A stretch of DNA of 64,000 bases from Flavobacteriia bacterium. GTDB taxonomy: Bacteria; Bacteroidota; Bacteroidia; Flavobacteriales; Weeksellaceae. Below the pieces are notes generated by a model. That model made no database searches. It had not been told where the DNA came from and was given only the letters and a program-made list of their open reading frames with translations. The translations under genes and the position numbers were made by a program. The stretch covers positions 372,001 to 436,000 of the forward strand of contig JAECQR010000001.1 in the NCBI GenBank assembly GCA_015999765.1, given 5' to 3'. This document shows, piece after piece, positions 8,986 to 17,899 of the stretch; the stretch's first letter is position 1, and each line of letters starts with the position of its first letter.

Positions 8986-8993
8986 TAAATTTG
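8986..8993 (+). promoter_or_regulatory. -7 promoter element before prolyl oligopeptidase
   Basis: TAAATTTG is an exact TAnnTTTG match and ends 15 bases before the ATG at 9008, implying a very short leader. Confidence 0.45.
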
Positions 8994-9007
8994 AAAAAAC
9001 TGTTTAA

Positions 9008-11122
9008 ATGAAGACCAATTCAATTATTATGCTGACAGGAGCCTTGTTTTTTGCTTCCTGTACAAGTCAAAAAATGAACAATTCCCTCAATTATCCGGAA
9101 ACAAAAAAAGTGGTCCATACCGACGAGTATTTCGGTACGAAGGTGGAAGATCCTTACCGTTGGTTAGAGGATGACATGGCTGCGGATACCAAAGACTGGG
9201 TTCAGCGCGAAGTAGCTTTTACCAATACTTATCTTGCCAACATTCCTTTTCGGGAAGAACTCAGATCTCAGCTCAAAGACATCTGGAACTACGAAAAAAT
9301 CGGCGCGCCGTTTAAAGAGGGAGATTATACTTATTTCTACAAAAACGATGGTCTTCAGGCGCAATCTGTACTCTATAGAACCGATAAAAACGGAACAACT
9401 GAAGTCTTCCTGGATCCCAATAAATTTTCTGACAAAGGAACGACGTCTCTTGCCGGTGTTTCCTTCAATAAAAAAGGAAATCTTGTAGCATACAGAATTT
9501 CGGAAGGTGGAAGCGACTGGAATAAAATCATCATTATGAATGCTTTAACCAAAGAAATCATTGATGAAACTATTGTAGACGTGAAGTTTTCCGGAACATC
9601 GTGGTTGGGTGATGAAGGTTTTTATTATTCAAGTTACGACAAACCGAAAGGCAGCGAACTTTCCGCAAAAACAGATACTCATAAAGTATATTTCCATAAA
9701 CTGGGAACAAAACAGTCTGCCGACAAGTTAATCATTGGTGGTGAAGATTTCAAGCGCAGATACATGGGAATCGGTGTTTCCGACGATGAAAGATATGAGA
9801 TTTTAAGTGCTTCTGAAGCCACCAACGGAAACGAACTTTATATTAAAGATCTTAAAAATAAAACCGATTTTATTCCTATACAGAAAGGATATGAATTCAA
9901 CACCGATTTCATCGATTCCAAAGGTGATGTTATTTATGCATTGACCGATAAAAATGCTCCGAATATGCGTTTGGTGAAATTCAACATCAACAATCCGAAT
10001 GTTTGGACTGATGTGATTCCTGAAACTGAAAACGTGTTAAGCGTGTCCACGGGCGGAGGATATATTTTCGCCAAATATATGAAAGATGCGGTTACGAGCA
10101 TGAAACAGTTCGATTACGACGGAAAGCTCATCAGAACAATTGAACTTCCTGGAATTGGCACAGCGTCCGGCTTTGGCGGTAAAGAAAAAGAGAAAGATCT
10201 CTATTTTTCTTTCACCAACTATATTACGCCGGGAACGATTTATAAATTCAATGCCGACAGCGGGAATTCTGAAGTCTATCAAAAACCTAATGTAAAATTC
10301 AATCCAGAAAATTATGTTTCCGAGCAGGTTTTTTATACTTCGAAAGACGGAACCAAAATTCCGATGATGATCAACTATAAAAAAGGAACAAAACTCGACG
10401 GTAAAAACCCGACGATTTTATATTCTTACGGTGGATTTAACATCAGCTTACAGCCGGCATTTTCTGTGGTAAACGCGATCTGGATGGAAAATGGCGGAAT
10501 TTATGCCGTTCCAAACATTCGTGGCGGCGGCGAATACGGAAAGAAATGGCACGATGCGGGAACCAAAATGCAGAAAAAAAATGTGTTTGACGATTTTATC
10601 GCTGCCGGGGAATATCTTCAGCAGAAAGGCTATACTTCCAAAGAATACATGGCGCTTTCAGGCCGTTCAAATGGTGGACTTTTAGTGGGCGCTACGATGA
10701 CGATGCGTCCTGATTTAGCGAAAGTTGCGTTTCCTGGCGTGGGAGTTTTAGACATGTTGCGGTACAATAAATTTACTGCAGGTGCGGGTTGGAGCTACGA
10801 TTACGGAACTGCAGAAGACAATAAGGAAATGTTCGAATATCTGAAGTCATACTCGCCGGTTCACCAGGTTAAAAAAGGAATTTGCTATCCTTCAACCATG
10901 ATTATAACAAGTGATCACGATGACCGGGTTGTTCCTGCGCACTCATTTAAATTTGGTGCTGAACTTCAGGAAAAACAGTCGTGTAGTAATCCTGTTTTGG
11001 TGAGAATTGAAGTAAATGCAGGCCACGGAGCAGGTAGAAGTACAGATCAGGTAATTGGTGAAAATGCTGATTTGCTGAGTTTTGCATTATATGAAATGGG
11101 GATTAAAGCTTTGAAAAAGTAA
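9008..11122 (+). CDS. Prolyl oligopeptidase family S9A lipoprotein
   Basis: A 704-residue serine peptidase that cleaves short peptides after proline. The N-terminus MKTNSIIMLTGALFFASC has a lipobox ending at Cys18, so it is likely membrane-anchored in the envelope rather than cytoplasmic. The opening YFGTKVEDPYRWLEDD is the S9A signature, the middle is the seven-bladed propeller, and the C-terminal hydrolase carries Ser554 in GRSNGG, an Asp within SDHDDRV (635-641) and His673 in NAGHGAG. All catalytic elements are present. It is monocistronic, with a TAnnTTTG element 15 bases upstream and a strong hairpin terminator downstream. Confidence 0.94.
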   Translation: MKTNSIIMLTGALFFASCTSQKMNNSLNYPETKKVVHTDEYFGTKVEDPYRWLEDDMAADTKDWVQREVAFTNTYLANIPFREELRSQLKDIWNYEKIGAPFKEGDYTYFYKNDGLQAQSVLYRTDKNGTTEVFLDPNKFSDKGTTSLAGVSFNKKGNLVAYRISEGGSDWNKIIIMNALTKEIIDETIVDVKFSGTSWLGDEGFYYSSYDKPKGSELSAKTDTHKVYFHKLGTKQSADKLIIGGEDFKRRYMGIGVSDDERYEILSASEATNGNELYIKDLKNKTDFIPIQKGYEFNTDFIDSKGDVIYALTDKNAPNMRLVKFNINNPNVWTDVIPETENVLSVSTGGGYIFAKYMKDAVTSMKQFDYDGKLIRTIELPGIGTASGFGGKEKEKDLYFSFTNYITPGTIYKFNADSGNSEVYQKPNVKFNPENYVSEQVFYTSKDGTKIPMMINYKKGTKLDGKNPTILYSYGGFNISLQPAFSVVNAIWMENGGIYAVPNIRGGGEYGKKWHDAGTKMQKKNVFDDFIAAGEYLQQKGYTSKEYMALSGRSNGGLLVGATMTMRPDLAKVAFPGVGVLDMLRYNKFTAGAGWSYDYGTAEDNKEMFEYLKSYSPVHQVKKGICYPSTMIITSDHDDRVVPAHSFKFGAELQEKQSCSNPVLVRIEVNAGHGAGRSTDQVIGENADLLSFALYEMGIKALKK

Positions 11123-11145
11123 TAAAAATCCATACGTCAAATATT

Positions 11146-11174
11146 AACTTCCTGAGAAATCAGGAAGTTTTTTT
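11146..11174 (+). terminator. Intrinsic terminator after prolyl oligopeptidase
   Basis: A perfect 10-bp stem (AACTTCCTGA with TCAGGAAGTT) closes a GAAA tetraloop and runs into seven T. Confidence 0.92.
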
Positions 11175-11212
11175 GCATAAAAAAGCAAAAATAAAATCAT
11201 TATTTTTACGCA

Positions 11213-11932
11213 ATGAAACAGAATGAAATCTCTGATTTTTATGATGAATATGTTCAGAGACAGATAAAAACAGGTGCCAACGAAAGACTTATTTCCCTTT
11301 ATAAAAGGCTGCTGAACGGCGGGTTAAATGCCGATTCCAAAGTTCTTGAATTGGGTTGCGGCGTGGGAATTTTCACTAAGCTTTTGGCAAAAAAAGTCAA
11401 GAACGGGATTATTGAAGCGGTGGATCTTAGCGAAAAAAGTGTGGCCGTTGCGAAGAATGAACTGAAAGACAGAAATAATATCCATTTTGATGTCGCTGAT
11501 ATCGTAAAATACCAGCCCCAAAATTCAGATTTTGATATGATCACTTTGATGGATGTTATCGAACATATTCCCTTAGAACATCACGCTGAACTTTTCGCAA
11601 ATCTAGCTGAAATCGCTACTGAAAAAACCAACATTCTTATCAATATTCCGAACCCGCAATATATTGGTTATGCACGAATTAACCATCCTGACAGTCTCCA
11701 GGTAATTGACCAGGAAGTGGAACTTTTTACCCTGATGCAACATCTTGAAAAAAATGGTTTAGAACTTGCATATTTCGAGAAATACGGGATTTGGGAACAG
11801 GACGATTATCATTTTATGGTCATCCGGAAAAAGAGAAATTTTGAGCTGAAACATCTTTCTGATCAAAGGAACTTCTCCGAAAAGATATTTCATAAACTTA
11901 CCACCAAAATCGATGCAGTTAAATACAAATAA
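11213..11932 (+). CDS. Class I SAM-dependent methyltransferase
   Basis: A 239-residue cytoplasmic methyltransferase. Motif I is VLELGCGVGIFTKLL (about residues 43-57), the acidic strand-2 residue is in EAVDLSEKSV, and motif IV is DMITLMDVIEHIP, so the cofactor site is complete. The target cannot be inferred: the protein resembles UbiG/Methyltransf_11 types but lacks a diagnostic acceptor domain. The C-terminal 40 residues are basic. It stands between the prolyl oligopeptidase terminator and the mutL promoter, so it appears to be transcribed alone. Confidence 0.82.
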   Translation: MKQNEISDFYDEYVQRQIKTGANERLISLYKRLLNGGLNADSKVLELGCGVGIFTKLLAKKVKNGIIEAVDLSEKSVAVAKNELKDRNNIHFDVADIVKYQPQNSDFDMITLMDVIEHIPLEHHAELFANLAEIATEKTNILINIPNPQYIGYARINHPDSLQVIDQEVELFTLMQHLEKNGLELAYFEKYGIWEQDDYHFMVIRKKRNFELKHLSDQRNFSEKIFHKLTTKIDAVKYK

Positions 11933-11981
11933 TTGCAGAAAAGTATTCATTTTTAAATTTACAAAACCCCGAATCTAATCG

Positions 11982-11989
11982 TATTTTTG
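11982..11989 (+). promoter_or_regulatory. -7 promoter element before mutL
   Basis: TATTTTTG matches TAnnTTTG exactly, 15 bases before the chosen ATG at 12005. It overlaps the TTG at 11987, which argues against that TTG being the start codon. Confidence 0.5.
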
Positions 11990-12004
11990 TCGGAGATTAA
12001 AAAA

Positions 12005-13765
12005 ATGTCAGATATTATAAAACTTTTGCCGGATCATGTCGCCAACCAAATCGCTGCGGGCGAAGTGGTGCAGCGGCCTGCTTCAATCGTAAAAGAACTC
12101 ATGGAGAATGCCATCGATGCAGGTGCCACTAAGGTTGAACTCATCGTTCGGGAGGCAGGTAAAAATTTAATTCAGGTGGTAGATAACGGCAGCGGTATGA
12201 GCGATACTGATGCGCGGCTTGCCTTCGAGAGGCACGCAACTTCAAAAATAAGTACAACTGAAGATATTTTCCGCATTTCCACTAAAGGTTTTCGTGGAGA
12301 AGCTTTGGCGTCAATCGCAGCAGTAGCACAGGTTGAACTTAGAACCAAAACCAAGGATTCCACAACCGGAACCAATATTTATATTGAAGGCGGCGGGTTT
12401 CAGTTTCAGGAACCTATACAGACTACAGAAGGTTCTAACTTTTTAGTCAAAAATCTATTTTATAATGTTCCTGCGAGACGCAAATTTCTCAAAAATAACA
12501 ATGTAGAATTCCGCCATATTATTGATGAGTTTCAAAGAGTTGCTTTAGCTCACGAAAATATCGATTTTGAACTCTTTCATAATGATGATATTATTTTCCG
12601 GCTCAGGAAATCGAGTTTGCTTCAGCGAATTGTAGAAATTTTCGGGCGCAAACTTCATTCTATTCTCGTTCCGATAAAGGAAGATCTTGGCTGGGTAAAA
12701 CTCCACGGATTTGTTGCAAAACCTGAAGGCGCTAAGAAAGTTCGTGGCGAGCAGTTTTTCTTTGTCAACGGAAGATTTTTCCGGAGCGCTTATTTCAACA
12801 AAGCGGTTCAGGAAGCTTTCGAAGGCTTGCTTTTGCCGGGATATATCCCCACATTTTTCCTTTTCTTAGAACTTGATCCTGAGAAAGTTGATGTCAATAT
12901 TCATCCTCAGAAAACGGAAGTTAAATTTGAGGACGAAAACCTGATTTTCGCGCTGGTCCGTTCGACGATAAAAAAATCTCTCGGAATTTATAATGTTGCG
13001 CCAAGCCTAGATTTCGAGAGGGATGCAAGCATCGATGCGTTCGTTCATCAAACGAGTAAAAGTGGAAGCTTTCGCGCACCAGAGATTACAGTAGACCGCG
13101 ATTACAATCCGTTTCTGGAAGAAAGAGCTTCTGCGGGCGACCGGACAGCACTCACTGAAATGTACCAGCAGACTATTCAGCCTGAACCTTCTAAAATTAA
13201 TCTTTTTGAAGACGAAGATTTCGATGAGGACCTGATGAGGCTTCCGAACGGTTACTGGCTTTTCAACAAAGGCGGAAAAACCCTGATGCTTGATTTAGGC
13301 CGCATGCAGCGACTTGTAATCAGTGAAAGGAATGCAAAGAAAAAACGCAGCAGCGAAAAACATACGCTACTTTTTTCTCTGGAATATCACATGAACGAAA
13401 CGGAGAAAAACAAATTCCGTTCGATTAAGAAATACCTGCCGGAGCTTGGTTTCGAAATGGTAATCGCCAATGATAATGTTTTACGGATTGACGCTATTCC
13501 TGAAGGACTGAAAGAAACACAGGTCATGAAATTCATGGAAAATCTTTTCGAAATCCTGGAATACAGGACGGAAGAAGAGTTTATGAATTTTTACCAAAAC
13601 CAGTGGAATAAAATACAGAGCAGATCGCGGTTCGATTTCCTATATAAAGTCGACGCAGAACAAGTTATAAAAGATTTTACTGCGCTTGGTTTTCCCGAAT
13701 ATCTGCCTTCCGGGAAAAGGTGTTTCACCGAGATTCCATTAGACGAATTAAAAAATAAATTTTAA
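12005..13765 (+). CDS. mutL: DNA mismatch repair protein MutL
   Basis: MutL couples MutS mismatch recognition to downstream excision. I chose the ATG at 12005 because the in-frame TTG at 11987 lies inside the promoter element. The GHKL ATPase half is complete: KELMENAIDAGATKVEL, VVDNGSGM and STKGFRGEALASIA. The C-terminal dimerisation half is present, but where the endonuclease motif DQHAxxERxxYE should be, the protein reads LMLDLGRMQRLVISER, and the second metal-binding motif near the end is also degenerate (PSGKRCFTE). So it probably lacks nicking activity. It is followed after 5 bases by a rhomboid gene. Confidence 0.95.
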   Translation: MSDIIKLLPDHVANQIAAGEVVQRPASIVKELMENAIDAGATKVELIVREAGKNLIQVVDNGSGMSDTDARLAFERHATSKISTTEDIFRISTKGFRGEALASIAAVAQVELRTKTKDSTTGTNIYIEGGGFQFQEPIQTTEGSNFLVKNLFYNVPARRKFLKNNNVEFRHIIDEFQRVALAHENIDFELFHNDDIIFRLRKSSLLQRIVEIFGRKLHSILVPIKEDLGWVKLHGFVAKPEGAKKVRGEQFFFVNGRFFRSAYFNKAVQEAFEGLLLPGYIPTFFLFLELDPEKVDVNIHPQKTEVKFEDENLIFALVRSTIKKSLGIYNVAPSLDFERDASIDAFVHQTSKSGSFRAPEITVDRDYNPFLEERASAGDRTALTEMYQQTIQPEPSKINLFEDEDFDEDLMRLPNGYWLFNKGGKTLMLDLGRMQRLVISERNAKKKRSSEKHTLLFSLEYHMNETEKNKFRSIKKYLPELGFEMVIANDNVLRIDAIPEGLKETQVMKFMENLFEILEYRTEEEFMNFYQNQWNKIQSRSRFDFLYKVDAEQVIKDFTALGFPEYLPSGKRCFTEIPLDELKNKF

Positions 13766-13770
13766 AGTAC

Positions 13771-14502
13771 ATGTTCAACAATATACCGCCAATTACGCGA
13801 AATATCATTATCATCAACGTAATCGTCTTCATCCTGACGTACGTTTTGCAAACCGATTTAATGTACCGGTATCTGGCCGCATTTTATCCTTTTTCACCCT
13901 TTTTTCACTCGTGGCAAATCATTACGCATATGTTTATGCATGGCAGTTTCATGCATATTTTATTTAATCTCATGACGCTTTACAGTTTCGGGCCTGTTCT
14001 GGAACAGGTTCTTGGAGATAAAAAGTACGTGATCTTATATTTTGTAAGTGGTCTGGGTGCGTTTTTCCTTTTTAACCTTTGGAATTTCGTTGAAGTCGAG
14101 CAGATAAAGAGCAGTCTGCAAAGTTTAGGTTTTGATCTGGCTGGTTATCTGGATGGCGAAAGTGTTTCATTTAAAGGAAATTCTGCAGCGATTCTTGAAC
14201 AGCAAAATCTTGTAAACCAATTACAGTCTATTATTTCGGTTCCGATGGTTGGTGCATCAGGCGCGATTTTCGGTGTTATAGCAGCATTTGCGACGTTATA
14301 TCCCGACGCGAAAATTATGTTGATGTTTATCCCAGTGCCGATTAAAGTAAAATATCTGATGCCCGTGGTTATCGCGGTTTCGGTGTATTTGGGAATCTCC
14401 GGAAACGTTGGGGGCATTGCACACCTTGCACACGTTGGCGGTGCTTTGGTAGGTTTTATACTGGCTAAAATCTGGAAAAAACATCTGTACCGGTTTAATT
14501 AA
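13771..14502 (+). CDS. Rhomboid family intramembrane serine protease
   Basis: A 243-residue polytopic membrane protease that cuts transmembrane substrates within the bilayer. The catalytic serine is in VGASGAIFGVIAAFA and the catalytic histidine in HLAHVGGALVGF; the HMFMHGSFMHILFNLM segment before them holds the conserved histidines and asparagine of rhomboid helix 2. A polar insert of about 55 residues (roughly 105-155) separates helix 3 from the serine helix, longer than in GlpG. It starts 5 bases after mutL and is followed after a few bases by the EEP gene, so the three are likely one operon. Confidence 0.93.
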   Translation: MFNNIPPITRNIIIINVIVFILTYVLQTDLMYRYLAAFYPFSPFFHSWQIITHMFMHGSFMHILFNLMTLYSFGPVLEQVLGDKKYVILYFVSGLGAFFLFNLWNFVEVEQIKSSLQSLGFDLAGYLDGESVSFKGNSAAILEQQNLVNQLQSIISVPMVGASGAIFGVIAAFATLYPDAKIMLMFIPVPIKVKYLMPVVIAVSVYLGISGNVGGIAHLAHVGGALVGFILAKIWKKHLYRFN

Positions 14503-14517
14503 GGTGTGATTGTGGGA

Positions 14518-15492
14518 ATGATCCGTTTTTTATTTACAGTATTTCACTCTTTAGTCATTGTTCTGTTATTGGGGACTTTGCTGAATGCCTATGTGCCACC
14601 CAGAATTTTCCCCTGGTTTAACATGCTTTCTCTGGCTTTTCCGGTCTTAATGATTCTGAATGTCGGTATGATCCTACTGTGGATCGTTCTCTGGAATAAA
14701 CGCGCGTTCCTATTCTTACTGCTGTCTCTATTTTTGATTAATCCTTTGAAAAGATGGATTAACTTCAGCAGCACAAAAGAGCAGCAAGGTAATCTTAAAA
14801 TTGTATCTCTCAATACAAAAGGGGGCTTACTTTATGGTTACGAAAAAGTATATGATTATCTGAAAAACACAGATGCAGATATAATATTGGCTCAGGAATA
14901 CAGCACGGAGTTTAATGTTCCGGGTTACCAGCACCAGACCGATTCTTACGAAATTGTAGCATTGAATTCAAAGTATAAAATTATCCACCAGAATAAAATT
15001 GCAACGCTTGGAAACGGAAACTCTTTTTTTGCGGATGTGGAAGTCAACGGGAAAATTATTCGTCTGATAAATGTTTATTTAAGTCCATTCTCGTTTGAAA
15101 AGGGCAAGGTTAAACCAACAGAAGATCTTGATCAGAATAAAGTAAAACTGCGATATGTCATCCGCAAGCTTGTGCCAACATTTAAAAGTCATCAGGATGA
15201 AGTTGCCGATATTCAGAAAGCAATCGCAGAATCGCCTTATCCGGTCATTTTAGCGGGAGATTTCAATGCCGTTCCTAACTCGTATGAATATTACCACATC
15301 GGTAAAAATCTGAAAGATGTTTTTGTAGAAACCGGTTCCGGAAGTGCTACAAGTTTTCATGATTATAAATTTCCGATAAGAATTGATTATGTTTTCTGTT
15401 CCCCGCAAATAAAGCCCGTTAGCTATAAAGTCGACCGAAGCGTTAAACTTTCGGATCATTATCCCGTTATTACAGAATTTAAAATTGATTAA
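14518..15492 (+). CDS. Membrane-anchored endonuclease/exonuclease/phosphatase family protein
   Basis: About 324 residues: three N-terminal transmembrane helices followed by an exposed EEP-fold domain. Catalytic motifs are SLNTKGGLLYG (Asn near the start of the fold), AQEYSTE (metal-binding Glu), LAGDFNAVPNS (Asp/Asn) and SDHYPVI (Asp-His), so it is likely active as a metal-dependent phosphodiesterase or nuclease at the envelope. Substrate unknown. GTG codons at 14506 and 14512 are possible earlier starts; I prefer ATG 14518. Its end overlaps the broadest reading of the next gene and it follows the rhomboid gene closely. Confidence 0.85.
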   Translation: MIRFLFTVFHSLVIVLLLGTLLNAYVPPRIFPWFNMLSLAFPVLMILNVGMILLWIVLWNKRAFLFLLLSLFLINPLKRWINFSSTKEQQGNLKIVSLNTKGGLLYGYEKVYDYLKNTDADIILAQEYSTEFNVPGYQHQTDSYEIVALNSKYKIIHQNKIATLGNGNSFFADVEVNGKIIRLINVYLSPFSFEKGKVKPTEDLDQNKVKLRYVIRKLVPTFKSHQDEVADIQKAIAESPYPVILAGDFNAVPNSYEYYHIGKNLKDVFVETGSGSATSFHDYKFPIRIDYVFCSPQIKPVSYKVDRSVKLSDHYPVITEFKID

Positions 15493-15493
15493 G

Positions 15494-15871
15494 ATGGAAA
15501 AAATCTTATTATTTACTACTTTGGTGATATTAATTTCCTGTGGAAAAGAAACAGCGAAAACGGTAACTGCCGTTCAGGAAAATCGTGTTGCTCCATATGA
15601 TACAGCAGCTGTGGACTCATTTTCTGTAGGAGCAACTTCTGTAGATGTTGCCCGCCGAATAAGAGTTTCTTCACTCAAATATCAGGATTCGATTAAGAAA
15701 ATTTCCGCTCAGATTGAAGAAGAAAAAATTCTGAAAAAAGCCAAAGAAGAGAAGGAAAGGGCAGATAAAAAATCCGCAGAAGAAATGAAAATAAGGGAAT
15801 CTGAAAAAGCTAAAAAAGAAAAAACTGCTTCTCAATCCGAAAATTCGACATCGGAAACACCAGTTCAATAA
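15494..15871 (+). CDS. Small lipoprotein with charged coiled-coil, unknown function
   Basis: About 125 residues. The ATG at 15494, directly after the stop of the EEP gene, gives MEKILLFTTLVILISCGKE, a lipoprotein signal with lipobox cysteine; the frame can extend back to 15485 but that adds nothing. The body is polar, and residues 65-115 are an almost uninterrupted run of Lys, Glu and Ala that should form a single charged helix or coiled coil. No family was recognised. The tight spacing suggests it is the last gene of the mutL-rhomboid-EEP operon. Confidence 0.6.
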   Translation: MEKILLFTTLVILISCGKETAKTVTAVQENRVAPYDTAAVDSFSVGATSVDVARRIRVSSLKYQDSIKKISAQIEEEKILKKAKEEKERADKKSAEEMKIRESEKAKKEKTASQSENSTSETPVQ

Positions 15872-15909
15872 TATTGTTTTAATTTTAACCGTCACCAATA
15901 CATATTATT

Positions 15910-16251
15910 ATGAATAAATATTTTTTAATGGCTGCAGCAATTTCACTGTCAGCTATAAGTTGCAAACAGTCTGAAACCAAAATTGAAACTACCGAAAATC
16001 CCGACGGTACCGTTACTACTACGACATTAGAGACCGAAAAATCTACGGCGTTTGATTCTGCGACGATCAATGCTACTGTGGACAAAGCGAAGGAAAAGCT
16101 GAATGTTGCAGGCGAAAAGATCGATGAAGTCGCTGACCGTGCCGGAACTGAATTTAAAAAAGCCGGCGAAGATGTGAAAGATGCCGCATCGAAAGGTGCA
16201 GAAAAAGTAGAAAAGGGCGCCGAAAATGTAAAGGAAGACCTCAAAAAATAA
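15910..16251 (+). CDS. Small lipoprotein with repeated amphipathic helix
   Basis: A 113-residue lipoprotein (MNKYFLMAAAISLSAISC lipobox). After a Thr-rich linker (NPDGTVTTTTLETEKST) the C-terminal 60 residues contain an 11-residue-like pattern of Ala, Lys, Glu and Val (VDKAKEKLNVAGEKIDEVAD and similar), resembling YtxH or apolipoprotein/LEA-like amphipathic helices. Such proteins are often envelope stress or membrane-associated proteins, but the function here is not known. It is followed immediately by a strong bidirectional terminator shared with the GH3-family gene. Confidence 0.6.
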   Translation: MNKYFLMAAAISLSAISCKQSETKIETTENPDGTVTTTTLETEKSTAFDSATINATVDKAKEKLNVAGEKIDEVADRAGTEFKKAGEDVKDAASKGAEKVEKGAENVKEDLKK

Positions 16252-16254
16252 AAA

Positions 16255-16279
16255 AAATCCGCTGATTTTCAGCGGATTT
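16255..16279. terminator. Bidirectional intrinsic terminator
   Basis: An 11-bp stem (AAATCCGCTGA with TCAGCGGATTT) and 3-base loop, flanked by A and T tracts, separates two convergent genes. Confidence 0.92.
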
Positions 16280-16281
16280 TT

Positions 16282-17796
16282 TTATTGGTTCATTTGAAGT
16301 AGCGGATCGATATATTCGCGGTCGTTGCTCAGTCTCGGGACTTTGTTCTGTCCGCCCAGTTTCCCGCGGGAAGACATCCAGCTGTAAAAAAGCTGCGGTT
16401 TGGCAACGTGAACAATCGGTTTTTTCAGCGTCATATTGTTATAACGCTTGGCTTCGTAATCGGAGTTTACGGACTTAAGATAATTATCAAAAACTTCGGT
16501 AAAACGTTCCAGATCTTCAGGTTCCTGAGTGAATTCAAAAATCCATTCGTGTGCTCCGCTCTCGCCGTCTTTCATGAAAACGGGAGCTCCGGTAAAATCT
16601 GAAACCGAGGCGTCGGTTACTTCGCAGGCTTTAGTAAGCGCTGTTTCTACATTATCAATCATCAGTTCCTCGCCAAAAGCATTAATATAATGTTTAGTCC
16701 GCCCCGAGATTTTAATCCGGTATGGATGAAGCGAGGTGAACTTAATGGTGTCACCAATTAGGTATCGCCACAGTCCGCTGTTGGTCGTGATAACCAGTGC
16801 GTAATTTTTGCCGATTTCAACATCTTGAAGTGGAATGGCCTGCAAGTCATCGGGATTGAACGCATCCATAGGAATGAATTCATAGAAGATTCCGTAATCC
16901 AGCATCAGCAACATTTCGTCGCTGCCGGGCTGATCCTGTATCGCAAAAAATCCTTCGGAGGCGTTGTATATTTCGTAGTAATTAATTTCTTTACCGATAA
17001 TTTTTCTATACTGGTCGCGGTAAGGTTTGAAGCTGATTCCGCCGTGAAAAAATACTTCCAAATTTGGCCAGAGATCAGATATGGTTTCCTTTCCGGTGTC
17101 GGCAAGTGTTCTTTGAAGCAGAACCATCATCCAGCTCGGCACGCCGGTCATGCTTCCTACATCTTCGTTCTTTACTTCTGATACAATTGCTTTCAGTTTA
17201 CTTTCCCACTCAGACATCAGAGATACCTTTTTACTTGGAGTGGTGGTTATTTCAACCCAGAACGGGAGGTTTTCAATCATTATCGCCGAGAGATCACCAA
17301 ACTTCGTATTGAAATCTTCGTAAAGTTCTGAACTTCCGCCCAGTCTTAAATTTTTATTTGAAAAAAGTGAATTGTCCGGATGATTGTTCGCGTAAATCGA
17401 AAGTAAATCTTTACCCGCCTTGAAATGGCAGTCTTCTAAACTTTCTTCAGAGATCGGAATAAATTTACTTTTCGCGTTAGTTGTGCCAGAGGATTTTGCA
17501 AATTTACGGATGTAACCCGGCCAAAAAACATCGGCTGCTCCCTGACGTGCTTTTTCAATATAAGGTTCGAAATCTTCGTAGGTTACGATGGGAACATTTT
17601 TGCGGAAATCATCATAACTGGAAATAGAACTGAAGCCGTGAATTTTCCCATAATCGGTATTCTCTGCGTGATAAAGCTGAGAGAATAAGACGCCATTTTG
17701 CGTTTCAATAGGATGATTGATGAAATTCTGGATCTGATCGATCCGCTGGCGGATAAACCAGTTTACAACCGTATTAAAAAGCGCTTTTGTTGCCAT
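16282..17796 (-). CDS. GH3 family acyl-adenylate/amido-synthetase-like protein
   Basis: A 504-residue member of the GH3 family (adenylate-forming, named after the plant auxin-responsive GH3 proteins). Evidence is KFAKSSGTTNAKSKFIPIS, the SSGTTxxxxKFxP nucleotide-binding motif at about residue 95, YNASEGFFAIQD (the YxASEG motif), and GLWRYLIGDTIKF in the hinge region. Plant relatives conjugate amino acids to jasmonate or auxin; bacterial members are common in Bacteroidota but their substrates are unknown. It appears monocistronic, with a TAnnTTTG element so close to the ATG that the transcript may be leaderless. Confidence 0.88.
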   Translation of the reverse strand: MATKALFNTVVNWFIRQRIDQIQNFINHPIETQNGVLFSQLYHAENTDYGKIHGFSSISSYDDFRKNVPIVTYEDFEPYIEKARQGAADVFWPGYIRKFAKSSGTTNAKSKFIPISEESLEDCHFKAGKDLLSIYANNHPDNSLFSNKNLRLGGSSELYEDFNTKFGDLSAIMIENLPFWVEITTTPSKKVSLMSEWESKLKAIVSEVKNEDVGSMTGVPSWMMVLLQRTLADTGKETISDLWPNLEVFFHGGISFKPYRDQYRKIIGKEINYYEIYNASEGFFAIQDQPGSDEMLLMLDYGIFYEFIPMDAFNPDDLQAIPLQDVEIGKNYALVITTNSGLWRYLIGDTIKFTSLHPYRIKISGRTKHYINAFGEELMIDNVETALTKACEVTDASVSDFTGAPVFMKDGESGAHEWIFEFTQEPEDLERFTEVFDNYLKSVNSDYEAKRYNNMTLKKPIVHVAKPQLFYSWMSSRGKLGGQNKVPRLSNDREYIDPLLQMNQ

Positions 17797-17801
17797 TGAT
17801 A

Positions 17802-17809
17802 CAAATATA
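17802..17809 (-). promoter_or_regulatory. -7 promoter element before GH3-family gene
   Basis: TATATTTG on the minus strand matches TAnnTTTG and ends 5 bases before the ATG at 17796, which places the expected transcription start at or next to the start codon. Confidence 0.45.
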
Positions 17810-17852
17810 ATATATTTCGGCTAAAGATACGAGGCGGATTTTTCACAAAAAA

Positions 17853-17876
17853 AATTCCGCCAAAAAAAGCGGAATT
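17853..17876 (-). terminator. Intrinsic terminator after bacilliredoxin gene
   Basis: An 8-bp stem (AATTCCGC with GCGGAATT) and 8-base loop, followed on the minus strand by eight T. Confidence 0.8.
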
Positions 17877-17899
17877 CTGTTTGTAACTAAATGTTTCGT

